A stretch of 64,000 bases of DNA from Reyranella sp. CPCC 100927 (GTDB lineage: Bacteria > Pseudomonadota > Alphaproteobacteria > Reyranellales > Reyranellaceae), in assembly GCF_007859315.1 (NCBI RefSeq), contig NZ_VOHA01000015.1, positions 62,001-126,000 of the forward strand. The letters are read 5' to 3'. Below, piece after piece: positions 51,182 to 60,791 of the stretch. The notes beneath the pieces were generated by a model. It worked only from the letters and a program-made list of their open reading frames with translations, did not search any database and had not been told where the DNA came from. The position numbers and the translations under genes are program-made. The first letter of the stretch is position 1; the number at the start of each line of letters is the position of its first letter.

Positions 51182-54100
51182 GTGCTTGCCGGCTCCGGTG
51201 CTATGGTAATGGCTGTCCTGCACGGCTTGATGAGCCTCTCGATGACGTGCGTCGGCTGCGGTCAGGAGCTATCGCCGGGTTTCGCCTTCTGCCCGCACTG
51301 CGGCCTTCCTGCGCACCGCACGGGTGCCGCGCCGGCAGCCGTACCGCTGCCCATGGCGCCCAGTCCGCACCGGGAGGCCGACCGCCGCCAGGTCACGATC
51401 CTCTTTGCTGATCTTTGCGGCTTCACCGCGCTGTCCGAACGGCTTGACCCTGAGGATGTGCGGGCGTTCCAGGACGCGTTGTTCGAGGCGCTGACCCAGG
51501 TGGTCACCCGCTACGACGGTTTCGTGGCGAAGTTCATCGGCGATGCCGTGCTGGCGCTCTTCGGTGCGCCGGTCGCGCATGAGGACGATCCGCAGCGGGC
51601 GCTCGATGCGGCGCTGGCCATGCTCGCGGTCGGGCGGACACTGGACGATCAATGGACGGCGCGGCTCGGCCAGCCGGTGGCCCTGCACATCGCCGTGCAT
51701 ACCGGGCCGGTGGTGGCCGGCACTTTCAGCGCGGTCGCCGGCGCAGCATACGATGTGACAGGCGACGCCGTGAACACCACCGCCCGACTGCTGGGCGCAG
51801 CAGCGCCGGGAACGATCCTGGTCTCGGCGGCAACCCATGCCCTGACCCGGTATCGCTTCTCCTTCGAGCCCGCGGGTGACGTCGCGCTGCGCGGCAAAGC
51901 CGAACCAACGGTGGTCTATCGGCTGCTGGGCGCGCTTGCCGAGCCGCAATCGGCGCGCGGGCTTTCGGCATACGGGCTGGCCTCACCGCTGATCGGACGC
52001 AGCGCCGAGCTTGGTCAGCTGTTGGCGGCCTTCGATCGGATGCAGGATGGCAGCGCCCAGGTGGTGAGCCTGGTCGGCGAGGCTGGTACCGGCAAGTCGC
52101 GGCTGATGGCGGAGTTCCTGCGGCACCTGGCGGATGACGACCGGTTTCTCCGCACCGCCGTCCGGCGGGTTGCATGCGCATCCATGGGCGAGCCGGCTTA
52201 CGGCGTTTTCGCGACGCTCTTTCGGGAAGGGTATGGAGTCACCCTCGACGACTCGGTCGACGTTGCACGGCAGAAGCTCGCCGCGGGCCTGCACGCGCTG
52301 GGCGCCCAGCCCGACACGGCAGCAGCGATCATGCCGGTGCTGAGCTATGTGTTGGGCATCGAGGAGGAGCGTTCCGGCGAACTGGACCCCGAGCAACTCC
52401 GGCGTCAGATCGCCCTGGCGGCGCGGATGCTGATCGAGCAGCGCCTGCTGCAAAGCCCGCTCCTCTTCGTCATCGAGGACCTCCACTGGGCCGATGCCGC
52501 CTCGGTGGATCTGCTGCGCGAGATCCTCGACGGCTTGGTGTTGCGGCCGCTGATGATGCTGATCTCGCTGCGGCCCGACGCGCATCCACTCCCGGTGGAC
52601 CGGGCGGCGCAAATCGTCCTTCGGCTTGGCCCGCTGTCGGCAGACGAGACGCAGGCGCTGGTGGGCGGCCTGTTCGGCCCGGTGGACGATGTCGCCTTCG
52701 CCCAAATCCGGCAGGTCATCGCGACGCGGGCCGGCGGCAATCCGCTGTTCGTCGAAGAGATCATCCGCAGCCTGGTGACCGAAGGAACACTCGTCCGTAA
52801 CCATGATCGATGGACGTATGCCGCGGTCGGCGGCGTGGACATTCCGGCCACGCTGCACGGACTGCTCCTCTCGCGCATCGACAGGCTTCCCGACGATGCG
52901 CGGCGCCTGCTCCAGGAGGCCGCAGTGCTGGGCACGGTCTTCGACGAGACGCTGCTGCGTGCCATCGCGGCAGGTGCGCGCGGTGTCGACACCGTTCTTG
53001 GTCGCCTGGTCGAGGCAGATCTGATCAGCGTGGTCGGGCACGGCCGTTACGGCTTCACGCACGCGCTGGTCCATGAAGTGGTGTACGAGAACCTGTTGCA
53101 GGCGCGGCGCAGCGCGCTGCACGAGCGGGCCGGCCGCGCGTTGGAGCGCGCGATCGGGCCGACGCCGTCGCGGCTGACCGATCTCGAGGCGCTGGGTCAT
53201 CACTGGAGCCTGACGGCAGACAGGGCCAAGGGCGCGCGCTATCTGACGGCCGCCGGTGATCGGGCGCGCGCCGTCTATGCCAACGATGATGCCATCCGCC
53301 ACTACGCGCGCGCCCTGCGCACGCTCGGCGAGGGCTCGACAGACGGCGGCCAGGCCCTGGAGATCCGTGAACGGCTGGCCGATGTCCTGGCGCTGACAGG
53401 AAAATGGGCAGAGGCACTGGCGCACTATCAAACGGGACGACTGGCGCTCGAAAAGGTTGCGGATCGGGAGGGCGTCGCGCGCCTGTTCCGCAAGCTCGGG
53501 GCGCTGCATTGGGAAACGGGCGACCGCGACCAGGCCAAGGCCTGCTTCACGTCGGGCCTCGAGCAGCTGGGTGACGACGGCAGCCCCGTCGAACGCGCGC
53601 AACTGTTCCAGGAGTTCGGCCGGCTCGCGTTTCGCGCCGGCGACAACGCGCAAGCCATCGCATGGGCGGAACGATCGCTCGCCGAAGCGGCACGTCAGGA
53701 CGGTATCGTTCTCGACCCGGAAGATGTCCGCGACACGGCGATAACGCGGGCACAGGCCTACAATACGCTGGGCGTGGCGCTTGCCCGCACGGGCCGTCTG
53801 CCGGAAGCGGTGGGTCACATCGAGCAGAGCGTCGCGCTGGCTGAACAGCATGACCTGCTGCAGGCGACGTGTCGGGGTTACACCAACCTCGGTGTGCTCT
53901 ACAGCTCGCTCGACCCACAGCGCAGCATCGAGACGTGTCTGCGTGGCCTTGAGAGTGCCAAGAAGGTCGGCGACCTTGGTTTTCAGTCGCGACTCTACGC
54001 CAACCTCGCTGTCGCCTACTGTGCCCTGACCGATCGCTGCGAGGCAGAGGGCATGGCCGCGGCGCAGATGGCGATCGATCTCGATCGCAGTCTGGGGTTG

Positions 54101-54379
54101 CTCGATCACCTGGCCGTGCCACTGATCGTTTTGGGTCAGATCCATCAATGCCACGGTGATCATGCCCTGGCCCGCGCGGCATACGAGGAAGCCTTACGGC
54201 TGGCGGAACGAATAGGCGAGCCGCAGCTGCTGTTTCCCTGCTATGATGGGCTTGCCACCCTCAATCTCGACGCCGGGGACGTCGCGATGGCGGAAGTCTA
54301 CCTGGCCAAATCTCAAGAGGTATGTGAGCGGGCCGGCCTGGAGCCTGAGGCTCTGCTGGTCCTGCCGTTTCTCTGTTAG
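51182..54379 (+). CDS. Zinc-ribbon, class III adenylyl/guanylyl cyclase, AAA/NACHT-type ATPase and TPR multidomain protein
   Basis: Order: zinc ribbon (CVGCGQELSPGFAFCPHCG, about 20-40), cyclase catalytic domain (ILFADLCGFTALSERLDPED, about 70-90, and KFIGDAVLALFG, with metal Asp in both and Lys before FIGD, fitting adenylate rather than guanylate use), an AAA_16-type ATPase (LVGEAGTGKSRLM Walker A; LLFVIEDLHWADAAS Walker B), and TPR-like repeats to the end. At 1065 residues this is the usual size for such proteobacterial cyclases, which respond to unknown signals. The start is uncertain: GTG at 51182 or an ATG at 51230 or 51242 without strong ribosome sites. Confidence 0.9.
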   Translation: MLAGSGAMVMAVLHGLMSLSMTCVGCGQELSPGFAFCPHCGLPAHRTGAAPAAVPLPMAPSPHREADRRQVTILFADLCGFTALSERLDPEDVRAFQDALFEALTQVVTRYDGFVAKFIGDAVLALFGAPVAHEDDPQRALDAALAMLAVGRTLDDQWTARLGQPVALHIAVHTGPVVAGTFSAVAGAAYDVTGDAVNTTARLLGAAAPGTILVSAATHALTRYRFSFEPAGDVALRGKAEPTVVYRLLGALAEPQSARGLSAYGLASPLIGRSAELGQLLAAFDRMQDGSAQVVSLVGEAGTGKSRLMAEFLRHLADDDRFLRTAVRRVACASMGEPAYGVFATLFREGYGVTLDDSVDVARQKLAAGLHALGAQPDTAAAIMPVLSYVLGIEEERSGELDPEQLRRQIALAARMLIEQRLLQSPLLFVIEDLHWADAASVDLLREILDGLVLRPLMMLISLRPDAHPLPVDRAAQIVLRLGPLSADETQALVGGLFGPVDDVAFAQIRQVIATRAGGNPLFVEEIIRSLVTEGTLVRNHDRWTYAAVGGVDIPATLHGLLLSRIDRLPDDARRLLQEAAVLGTVFDETLLRAIAAGARGVDTVLGRLVEADLISVVGHGRYGFTHALVHEVVYENLLQARRSALHERAGRALERAIGPTPSRLTDLEALGHHWSLTADRAKGARYLTAAGDRARAVYANDDAIRHYARALRTLGEGSTDGGQALEIRERLADVLALTGKWAEALAHYQTGRLALEKVADREGVARLFRKLGALHWETGDRDQAKACFTSGLEQLGDDGSPVERAQLFQEFGRLAFRAGDNAQAIAWAERSLAEAARQDGIVLDPEDVRDTAITRAQAYNTLGVALARTGRLPEAVGHIEQSVALAEQHDLLQATCRGYTNLGVLYSSLDPQRSIETCLRGLESAKKVGDLGFQSRLYANLAVAYCALTDRCEAEGMAAAQMAIDLDRSLGLLDHLAVPLIVLGQIHQCHGDHALARAAYEEALRLAERIGEPQLLFPCYDGLATLNLDAGDVAMAEVYLAKSQEVCERAGLEPEALLVLPFLC

Positions 54380-54403
54380 CGCCTGGGCATACGGGGGGAT
54401 CAC

Positions 54404-55060
54404 ATGACCAGCGACGAACTGCGGCCGACGGCTTCGCCCGGTGAGCGAGCGCCTGACTTCGCGCTGCCTGCCATCGACAGCGGCGGGATCGTATCGCTGG
54501 CCGATTATCACGGGCGGGCGTCGCTGTTCCTGGCACTCTTCATCGGGCTGTGGTGTCCGTTCTGCCGCCGCGCGATCGCCCAGATCGCGACGACGGAGCA
54601 GGCGTTGAAAGCCTCAGGCGTCGAGACGCTCGCCGTTGTGGCTACATCGCCGGAGAACGCCAGGCTCTATTTCAAGTTTCGTCCCACCCGCCTGCGCCTG
54701 GCCGCCGATCCCGAACTCACCACGCACCGGGCGTACGGCGTTCCCAAACCCGCGCCGACACCAGAATTCGTGTCGGCGTTCGAAACGACCCGTATCAATC
54801 CCGACGGCATCCTGCCGGAACCGTTGCCGATCCCGGAAGCGGCTGCCGTGGTGGCAAAGCTCGACGGCTATACGGAGAACCAGGTCGATCAGGCCGATGT
54901 GGAACGACAATGGCCGCAGCTCAAGGGCCAGTTCTTGATCGACCAGAACAGCATCGTGCGCTGGGCCAACATCGAATGTGCCCGCGAAGGCATGGCCGGG
55001 ATCGGCAAGTTTCCCTCGGCGGAGGAAGTTCTAGCCGCCGCGCGTGCGCTGCCGGGCTGA
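54404..55060 (+). CDS. Peroxiredoxin-like redoxin (AhpC/TSA family)
   Basis: A 218-residue thioredoxin-fold protein starting with PGERAPDFALPAIDSGGIV, the peroxiredoxin lead. The active site is GLWCPFCRRA (Cys51, Cys54), a CxxC as in AhpC/TSA- or TlpA-like thiol enzymes, not the single peroxidatic Cys of classical Prx. The middle shows SPENARLYFKFRPTRLRLAAD. It may reduce peroxides or disulfides. It follows the cyclase gene by 24 bases on the same strand. Confidence 0.88.
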   Translation: MTSDELRPTASPGERAPDFALPAIDSGGIVSLADYHGRASLFLALFIGLWCPFCRRAIAQIATTEQALKASGVETLAVVATSPENARLYFKFRPTRLRLAADPELTTHRAYGVPKPAPTPEFVSAFETTRINPDGILPEPLPIPEAAAVVAKLDGYTENQVDQADVERQWPQLKGQFLIDQNSIVRWANIECAREGMAGIGKFPSAEEVLAAARALPG

Positions 55061-55209
55061 TTGAAGAACGGCCGCGTCATCCCTCGCGTTGCTCGGGCGA
55101 CAATCCCGCGCATGCTCCACATGGCATGGCTGCTATTCCCGTGAACGCTTTGCGTGTGACCACGGCAGGTGGAGAGTCGGCGCGCGATGCCATCACGGAG
55201 GACGACATC

Positions 55210-55965
55210 ATGCGCCTGAAAGACAAAGTGGCTGTGATCACCGGTGCAGCCAACGGCATGGGCGCTGCCACCGCCCGGCTGTTCGCGCGTGAAGGCGCCA
55301 AGGCTGTGGTGGTGGCAGACGTAATCGATGCCGCAGGCGCCGCCGTGGTCGCGGATATCGAGAAAGCCGGTGGCCGCGCGGCCTACATGCACCTCGACGT
55401 CACCGACGAGGCGGCCTGGAAATCGGTGATCGACAAGACGCTGACGGCGTACGGCCGGCTCGATGTCCTGGTGAACAATGCCGGCATCAGCGGCTCGGCG
55501 GTCGAGGATCTCTTCGCCACCGATGCCTGGAACAAGCTGATGGCGATCAACGCGACGGGCGTGTTTCTCGGCACCAAGCACGCCATCGCCGCAATGCAGA
55601 AGAGCGGTGGCGGTTCGATCATCAACCTGTCCTCTGTCTCCGGTATTGTCGGCCAGCCTGGAATCCATGTCGGCTACAATGCGTCCAAGGGTGCCGTGCG
55701 GCTGCTGACCAAGGGTATCGCCGTCCAGCACGGCCGTGACGGCATCCGCGTCAATTCAGTCCACCCCGGCCTGATGCCGCCCATGATCACGTCGGGCCGC
55801 ACTGCCGATCCGGCACAGCGCGCGAAGACCTTGAAGGGTGTGCCCCTGGGGCGCGCCGGCGAAGTGGACGAGGTCGCCTATGCGATCCTCTTCCTGGCCT
55901 CGGACGAGGCGTCGTACGTTACCGGCGCCGAACTGGTCGTCGACGGCGGCTGGACCGCAATGTGA
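55210..55965 (+). CDS. SDR-family oxidoreductase (glucose/alcohol dehydrogenase-like)
   Basis: A 251-residue classical SDR: TGAANGMG (11-18), NNAG (89-92), INLSSVSGI with catalytic Ser (about 142), YNASK (156-160), and NSVHPGLMPPM plus the C-terminal GAELVVDGGWTAM. It resembles the 3-alpha/20-beta-HSD-like cyclohexanol and levodione reductases. GGAGG upstream supports the start. It stands 150 bases after the redoxin gene and likely is a separate unit. Confidence 0.93.
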   Translation: MRLKDKVAVITGAANGMGAATARLFAREGAKAVVVADVIDAAGAAVVADIEKAGGRAAYMHLDVTDEAAWKSVIDKTLTAYGRLDVLVNNAGISGSAVEDLFATDAWNKLMAINATGVFLGTKHAIAAMQKSGGGSIINLSSVSGIVGQPGIHVGYNASKGAVRLLTKGIAVQHGRDGIRVNSVHPGLMPPMITSGRTADPAQRAKTLKGVPLGRAGEVDEVAYAILFLASDEASYVTGAELVVDGGWTAM

Positions 55966-55967
55966 AG

Positions 55968-55992
55968 CCTCTCCCGCATGGGCGGGAGGAGG
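55968..55992. terminator. CCTCTCCCGC-type hairpin between convergent genes
   Basis: CCTCTCCCGC at 55968-55977 faces GCGGGAGGAGG at 55982-55992 (one extra G in the second arm), between the convergent SDR and SpoVR-family genes. It is a variant of the repeat at 13851 and 46303. Confidence 0.55.
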
Positions 55993-55995
55993 AAA

Positions 55996-57531
55996 TTACG
56001 CCGCCGCCAGTATCGCGCCGCGCGGATGGCAGACGTGTTCCTTCAGGACGGTGTCCGACGAGTCGATCTCGCGCAGCAGGACATCGTAGCCCCATAGATC
56101 GGCCAGGTGCTGCAGGACGTGCCGGGTGTCGTTTTCCTCGAGCACACAGCCGTTCACGGCGTTGTGGTGCAGGATCAACCGGCGGTCGCCCATGAGGTCG
56201 ACATCGACGACCTCGATATTGGGGTCGATCCATCCGATATCGTGACGGCGAGCCAACTGCCGCCGGATCTGCTGGTAGCCGCGTTCGTTCTGGATCGCTT
56301 CGACCAGGATGCCTTCGGTCTCGGCTGGATCGTCGTGCAGCTGAAACATCCGCATCTCGCGGATCAGGCGCGGGCTGAGGTACTGCCCGATGAAGCTCTC
56401 GTCGCGATAGTTGGCCCAGATGTTGCGCAGTACCGCCATGGCATCGCCGGTGCCGGCGATGTCGGGGAACCATTCGCGATCCTCGTCGCTGGGGTCGGTG
56501 ACGATGCGCTCGATGTCGCGCATCATCGCGAAACCCAGCGCATAAGGATTGAAACCCGAGAAGCGCGGGTCATCCCAGGTCGGCTGAAAGACGACGTTGG
56601 TGTGCGACTGCAGGAATTCCAGCAGGTGGCCGTCGGAGATGGCGCCGCGTTCGTGCAGGCGGTTCATGATGCGATAGTGCACGTAGGTTGCCGTGCCCTC
56701 GTTCATGACCTTGGTCTGACCCTGCGGATAGAAATACTGGGCGATGTGGCGCACGATGCGCAACAGTTCGCGCTGCCAGGGCGCCAGCCGCGGTGACGTC
56801 TTCTCAATGAAGTAGAGGATGTTCTCCTGCGGCAGGCCCAGCAGCGCCCGCCGCCGGTCAACGCTGAGCTCCGCGGTGTTCTTGCCCGGTCCCGTCGGGA
56901 CCGTCCGCCACAGGTCGTTGAAGTTGCGCTCGCCATGGTCGCGGCGGCGCCGTTCGCGCTCCTCTTCCTGGCGCAGGTTGAGCTTCTTCTTGCCGCGATA
57001 GCGATCGACACTCTGAGCCATCAAGGCATGCGCGGCATCCAGGGTGCGCTCGACCAGGGCATGGCCGTAGCGCTCCTCGCAGCGCGTCACATAGCGCTTG
57101 GCGAACTCCAGATAGTCGAGAATGCCCTCGGCATCGGTCCACTGCCGGAACAGGTAGTTGTTCTTGAAGAAGTGGTTGTGGCCGAAGGCGGCGTGCGCGA
57201 TGACCAGCGCCTGCATGGTTGCCGTGTTGTCGCCCATCAGGTAGCAGACGCACGGCGAACTGTTGATCACGATCTCATAGGCAAGTCCGCGCAGTCCGGT
57301 GCGGTAGAGCGCCTCATGCTGCGTGAAGTGCTTGCCGAATGACCAATGCTTGTAGAACAGAGGCATGCCGATCGAGGAATAGGCATCGATCATCTGCTCG
57401 GTCGTGATCACCTCGACCTGGGTCGGATAGACGTCCAGCCCCAGTTCGCCCAAGGCGATTTCCTCGCAGGCGTCATGGATCCGCTGCAGGGTGGCAAAAT
57501 CCCACTCGGCGCCGTCGAACAGCCGCTCCAT
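55996..57531 (-). CDS. SpoVR-family protein
   Basis: A 511-residue SpoVR-type protein, here in its proteobacterial YcgB form: YPTQVEVITTEQMIDAYSSIGMP, HWSFGKHFTQHEALYRTGL, YEIVINSSPCVCYLMGDN and HNHFFKNNYLFRQWTDAEGILDYL are the landmark stretches. The role is unclear. It is the third gene of the PrkA-YeaH-SpoVR operon; its ATG overlaps the YeaH stop by one base (TGATG), and a GTG two codons upstream is an alternative start. The full length is normal. Confidence 0.95.
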   Translation of the reverse strand: MERLFDGAEWDFATLQRIHDACEEIALGELGLDVYPTQVEVITTEQMIDAYSSIGMPLFYKHWSFGKHFTQHEALYRTGLRGLAYEIVINSSPCVCYLMGDNTATMQALVIAHAAFGHNHFFKNNYLFRQWTDAEGILDYLEFAKRYVTRCEERYGHALVERTLDAAHALMAQSVDRYRGKKKLNLRQEEERERRRRDHGERNFNDLWRTVPTGPGKNTAELSVDRRRALLGLPQENILYFIEKTSPRLAPWQRELLRIVRHIAQYFYPQGQTKVMNEGTATYVHYRIMNRLHERGAISDGHLLEFLQSHTNVVFQPTWDDPRFSGFNPYALGFAMMRDIERIVTDPSDEDREWFPDIAGTGDAMAVLRNIWANYRDESFIGQYLSPRLIREMRMFQLHDDPAETEGILVEAIQNERGYQQIRRQLARRHDIGWIDPNIEVVDVDLMGDRRLILHHNAVNGCVLEENDTRHVLQHLADLWGYDVLLREIDSSDTVLKEHVCHPRGAILAAA

Positions 57532-58811
57532 CACACTGCCTTCCCTTCACGACGCTGGAAGAGATCGCGAAACACCGGATAGATCTCGCTGCGGCTGCTG
57601 ACCTTGCGCATGGAAAGCGGGTGGCCGTCGCCGATGAGGCGATCATAAATGCCCCACAGGGCCGAGTTCGGCATCACCGGATTGTCGTGTTGACCAGCCT
57701 CCCCGACCTCGAGATAGGCGAAGTACTGGCTTGCCGGCAGGATGGCGTCCTTCAGCAGGCTCGCCGTCAGTTCGCCATCGCCGTAGGAATTGTCGCCATC
57801 CGATGCCTGAGCGGCATAGATGTTCCAGTCCTGTGGGCGGTAGCGATCCTCGACAATGCGCCGCATCGCTTCGAGCGCGCTCGAGACCACCGTTCCGCCG
57901 GTCGCCGGACTGCGGAAGAAGGTCTCCTCGTCGACCTCCTCGGCCCTGTCGGTGTGGCGGATGAACACGATCTCGACGTGGCGATAGCGCCGCGTGAGAA
58001 AGATGTAGAGCAGCATGTAGAAGCGCTTGGCGAGATCCTTCATGTGCTCCGACATGGACCCTGATACGTCCATCAGGCAGAACATCACCGCCTGCGCCAC
58101 CGGTTTGGGCACGCTCTCGAAACGCCGATAGCGGATGTCGATGGGGTCGATGTAGGGGATGCGCTGCATCCGAGTCTTGAGTGCCGCGATCTCGGCTTGC
58201 AGCGCCACGCGCCGTTCGGCGTCCTCGCAGGCGGCCAGTTCGGCTTCGAGCTGCTCGATGGTCCGTGGGCTGGGGCGGCGCAGCGCGATGCGGCGCGCCA
58301 TGGCCAGACGGCTGGTGCGCGTGACCGCGAGGTTCACCGGCGAGCCGGACACCGAGTACCCGGCGCGGCGAAGGCCTTCCTGTTCGACATCGGTCAGCCG
58401 GCGCTTGGCGAGATCGGGTAGTTCGAGGTCGTCGAGGAAGAGGTCGAGGAATTCCTCCCGGGTCAGCATGAAACGGAAGGCATCCTCCGCGTCGGCGCCG
58501 CCATCGCTGGCGCCGCCGGCGCCGCGCCCACCGCCGCCCTCGGGGCGCGGCAGGATATCGCCTTCGGCGAAGGTCTTGTTGCCCGGCAGCACGTTGTCGT
58601 GAATGCCGCCGGGCCCGTGGTGGAAGCGCGGTTCGTTCAGCCCCCCTGTGGGGATGCTGATCTCGCCACCCTCGAGGATGTCCGAGATGTTGCGGTCCTG
58701 CGATGCCTCGCGCACCGCGCGTTGGATATGCGCCTTGGCCCGTCGCAGGAACCGCTGGCGGTTTTCCAGGCTCTTGCCGCTCGGGTTCAATCGCCGATCA
58801 AGAATCTGCAT
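57531..58811 (-). CDS. YeaH/YhbH-family (DUF444) von Willebrand A domain protein
   Basis: A 426-residue protein. The N-terminal part is RNRQRFLRRAKAHIQRAVRE-like in outline, followed by a Gly-rich linker (EGGGGRGAGGASDG) and a vWA domain with MFCLMDVSGSMSEHMKDL, a complete MIDAS DxSxS motif. It belongs to the DUF444 family (YeaH in enterobacteria), which is co-expressed with PrkA. Its stop overlaps the SpoVR start and it follows PrkA by 36 bases. The molecular role is unknown. Confidence 0.95.
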   Translation of the reverse strand: MQILDRRLNPSGKSLENRQRFLRRAKAHIQRAVREASQDRNISDILEGGEISIPTGGLNEPRFHHGPGGIHDNVLPGNKTFAEGDILPRPEGGGGRGAGGASDGGADAEDAFRFMLTREEFLDLFLDDLELPDLAKRRLTDVEQEGLRRAGYSVSGSPVNLAVTRTSRLAMARRIALRRPSPRTIEQLEAELAACEDAERRVALQAEIAALKTRMQRIPYIDPIDIRYRRFESVPKPVAQAVMFCLMDVSGSMSEHMKDLAKRFYMLLYIFLTRRYRHVEIVFIRHTDRAEEVDEETFFRSPATGGTVVSSALEAMRRIVEDRYRPQDWNIYAAQASDGDNSYGDGELTASLLKDAILPASQYFAYLEVGEAGQHDNPVMPNSALWGIYDRLIGDGHPLSMRKVSSRSEIYPVFRDLFQRREGKAV

Positions 58812-58847
58812 GGCAAGCCGCTCCCGGCTGCAGCCGGATCAAACAGA

Positions 58848-60791
58848 TCAACCGGCCTGCTTGACCCGCATGTACCATTCGACCAGACGCCGCACTTGGC
58901 GCTCTGTGTAGCCCCGGGCGACCATGCGCGTCACGAACTCGCCGTGCTTCTTTTCGGTTTCGCCATCTTTCTTGGTGCCGAACGAGATGACCGGCAGCAG
59001 ATCCTCGACCTGCGAGAACATGCGCTTTTCGATGACCTCGCGGATCTTCTCATAGCTCGTCCACGAGGGATTCTTGCCGCTGTTGTTCGCCCGCGTACGC
59101 AGGGCAAACTTGACGATCTCGTTGCGGAAGTCCTTCGGGTTGGCGATCCCGGCCGGCTTTTCGATCTTCGTCAGTTCCTGGTTGAGAAGCTCGCGATTGA
59201 GCAACTGGCCGGTGTCGGGGTCCTTGAAGTCCTGGTCCTCGATCCAGGCGTCGGCATAGTCGACATAGCGGTCGAACAGGTTCTGACCGTAGTCGGAATA
59301 CGATTCGAGGTATGTCTTCTGGACCTCATTGCCGATGAATTCGGCATAGCGCGGCGCCAGCTCGCCCTTGATGAATTCAAGGTAGCGCTTCTCCAGTTCA
59401 TCCGACAGCTGCTCGCGGCGAATGACCTGCTCCAGCACATACATCAGATGCACCGGATCGGCGGCGATCTCGGTGGTGTCGTGGTTGAAGGTTGCGGCCA
59501 ACACCTTGAAGGCAAAACGGGTCGAGACGCCGTCCATGCCCTCGTCGACCCCGGCAGCATCCTTGTATTCCTGGACACTGCGGGCCTTGGGATCGGACTC
59601 CTTCAGCGTCTCGCCGTCATAGACCCGCATCTTGGCGTGGAGCGTCGAGTTCTCATGCTGGCGCAGGCGCGACAAGACCGAGAACCGGGCCAAGGTCTCA
59701 ATGGTGGACGGTGCGCATGGTGCCGCCGTGAGCGCCGAACCCTGGATCAGCTTCTCGTAGATCTTCGCTTCCTCGGTCACCCGCAGGCAGTACGGAACCT
59801 TGACCACGGAAATGCGGTCGATGAAGGCTTCGTTGTTCTTGTTGCTCTTGAAGCTCTGCCACTCGGCTTCGTTGGAGTGCGCCAGGATGATCCCGGAGAA
59901 CGGGATGGCGCCGATATTCTCGGAGCCGATGTAGTTGCCTTCCTGCGTTGCCGTCAGCAGCGGGTGCAACATCTTGATCGGCGCCTTGAACATCTCGACG
60001 AACTCGAGAATGCCCTGGTTGGCGCGATTCAGGCCGCCCGAGTAGCTGTAGGCATCGGGGTCGTTCTGAGCGAAGGCTTCCAGCTTGCGGATGTCGACCT
60101 TGCCGACCAGCGACGAGATATCCTGATTGTTCTCATCACCCGGTTCGGTCTTGGCGACCGCGATCTGCCGCAGCCGCGACGGCTGGATGCGGGCGACCCG
60201 GAAACGCGAGATGTCGCCGCCGAATTCCTCCAGTCGCTTGAGGCACCACGGGCTCATCAGCCCGGTGAGCCGCCGGCGCGGAATGCCGTAGCGCTCCTCC
60301 AGCAGGGCGCCCATCGCGTCTGGATCGAACAGCCCAAGCGGGCTTTCAAACACAGGGCTCAGTTCGTTGCCGGCCTTCAGCACGTAGATGGGGTGGACTT
60401 CCATCAGAGACTTCAGGCGCTCGGCCAGCGACGACTTACCGCCGCCGACCGGGCCCAGCAGATAGAGCATCTGCTTGCGTTCCTCGAGGCCTTGCGCGGC
60501 GTGGCGCAGGAACGAGACGATCCGTTCGATCGTTTCTTCCATGCCGTAGAAACCCGTGAACGCCGGGTAAGTACGGATGGTCCTGTTCAGGAAGATGCGG
60601 CCCAGGCGCGGATCCTTGGCCGTGTCGATGATCTCCGGCTCGCCGATCGCGGCCAGCAGGCGGTCCGTCGCGCTGGCGTAGAGCATCGGGTCGGTGCGAC
60701 ACGCCTCGAGATATTCCGACAGCGACATGGCCGTCTCGCGGCGCGATTCAAACGACCGCACGAGGGTGTTGAATACTGAGTCGTCCGGCAT
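58848..60791 (-). CDS. prkA: PrkA-family serine protein kinase/AAA protein
   Basis: A 647-residue PrkA. The AAA-like part has Walker A as LLGPVGGGKSSLAERLK (about 110), then PVFESPLGLFD; the C-terminal kinase-type part follows. PrkA is linked to nutrient-stress and stationary-phase adaptation in enterobacteria and to sporulation in Bacillus; a Lon-like protease activity has also been reported for the Bacillus protein. It heads the leftward operon with YeaH and SpoVR. GAGGATACC precedes the ATG. The upstream gap of over 800 bases probably holds its promoter, possibly sigma-regulated. Confidence 0.95.
   Translation of the reverse strand: MPDDSVFNTLVRSFESRRETAMSLSEYLEACRTDPMLYASATDRLLAAIGEPEIIDTAKDPRLGRIFLNRTIRTYPAFTGFYGMEETIERIVSFLRHAAQGLEERKQMLYLLGPVGGGKSSLAERLKSLMEVHPIYVLKAGNELSPVFESPLGLFDPDAMGALLEERYGIPRRRLTGLMSPWCLKRLEEFGGDISRFRVARIQPSRLRQIAVAKTEPGDENNQDISSLVGKVDIRKLEAFAQNDPDAYSYSGGLNRANQGILEFVEMFKAPIKMLHPLLTATQEGNYIGSENIGAIPFSGIILAHSNEAEWQSFKSNKNNEAFIDRISVVKVPYCLRVTEEAKIYEKLIQGSALTAAPCAPSTIETLARFSVLSRLRQHENSTLHAKMRVYDGETLKESDPKARSVQEYKDAAGVDEGMDGVSTRFAFKVLAATFNHDTTEIAADPVHLMYVLEQVIRREQLSDELEKRYLEFIKGELAPRYAEFIGNEVQKTYLESYSDYGQNLFDRYVDYADAWIEDQDFKDPDTGQLLNRELLNQELTKIEKPAGIANPKDFRNEIVKFALRTRANNSGKNPSWTSYEKIREVIEKRMFSQVEDLLPVISFGTKKDGETEKKHGEFVTRMVARGYTERQVRRLVEWYMRVKQAG

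Noticed and set aside
51983-54163. A 726-residue minus-strand frame opposite the cyclase/ATPase/TPR gene
   Set aside because: It lies wholly antisense to a strongly motif-supported gene and shows no domain.
58599-60779. A 726-residue plus-strand frame opposite prkA
   Set aside because: It is antisense to prkA; no recognisable domain and no ribosome site.
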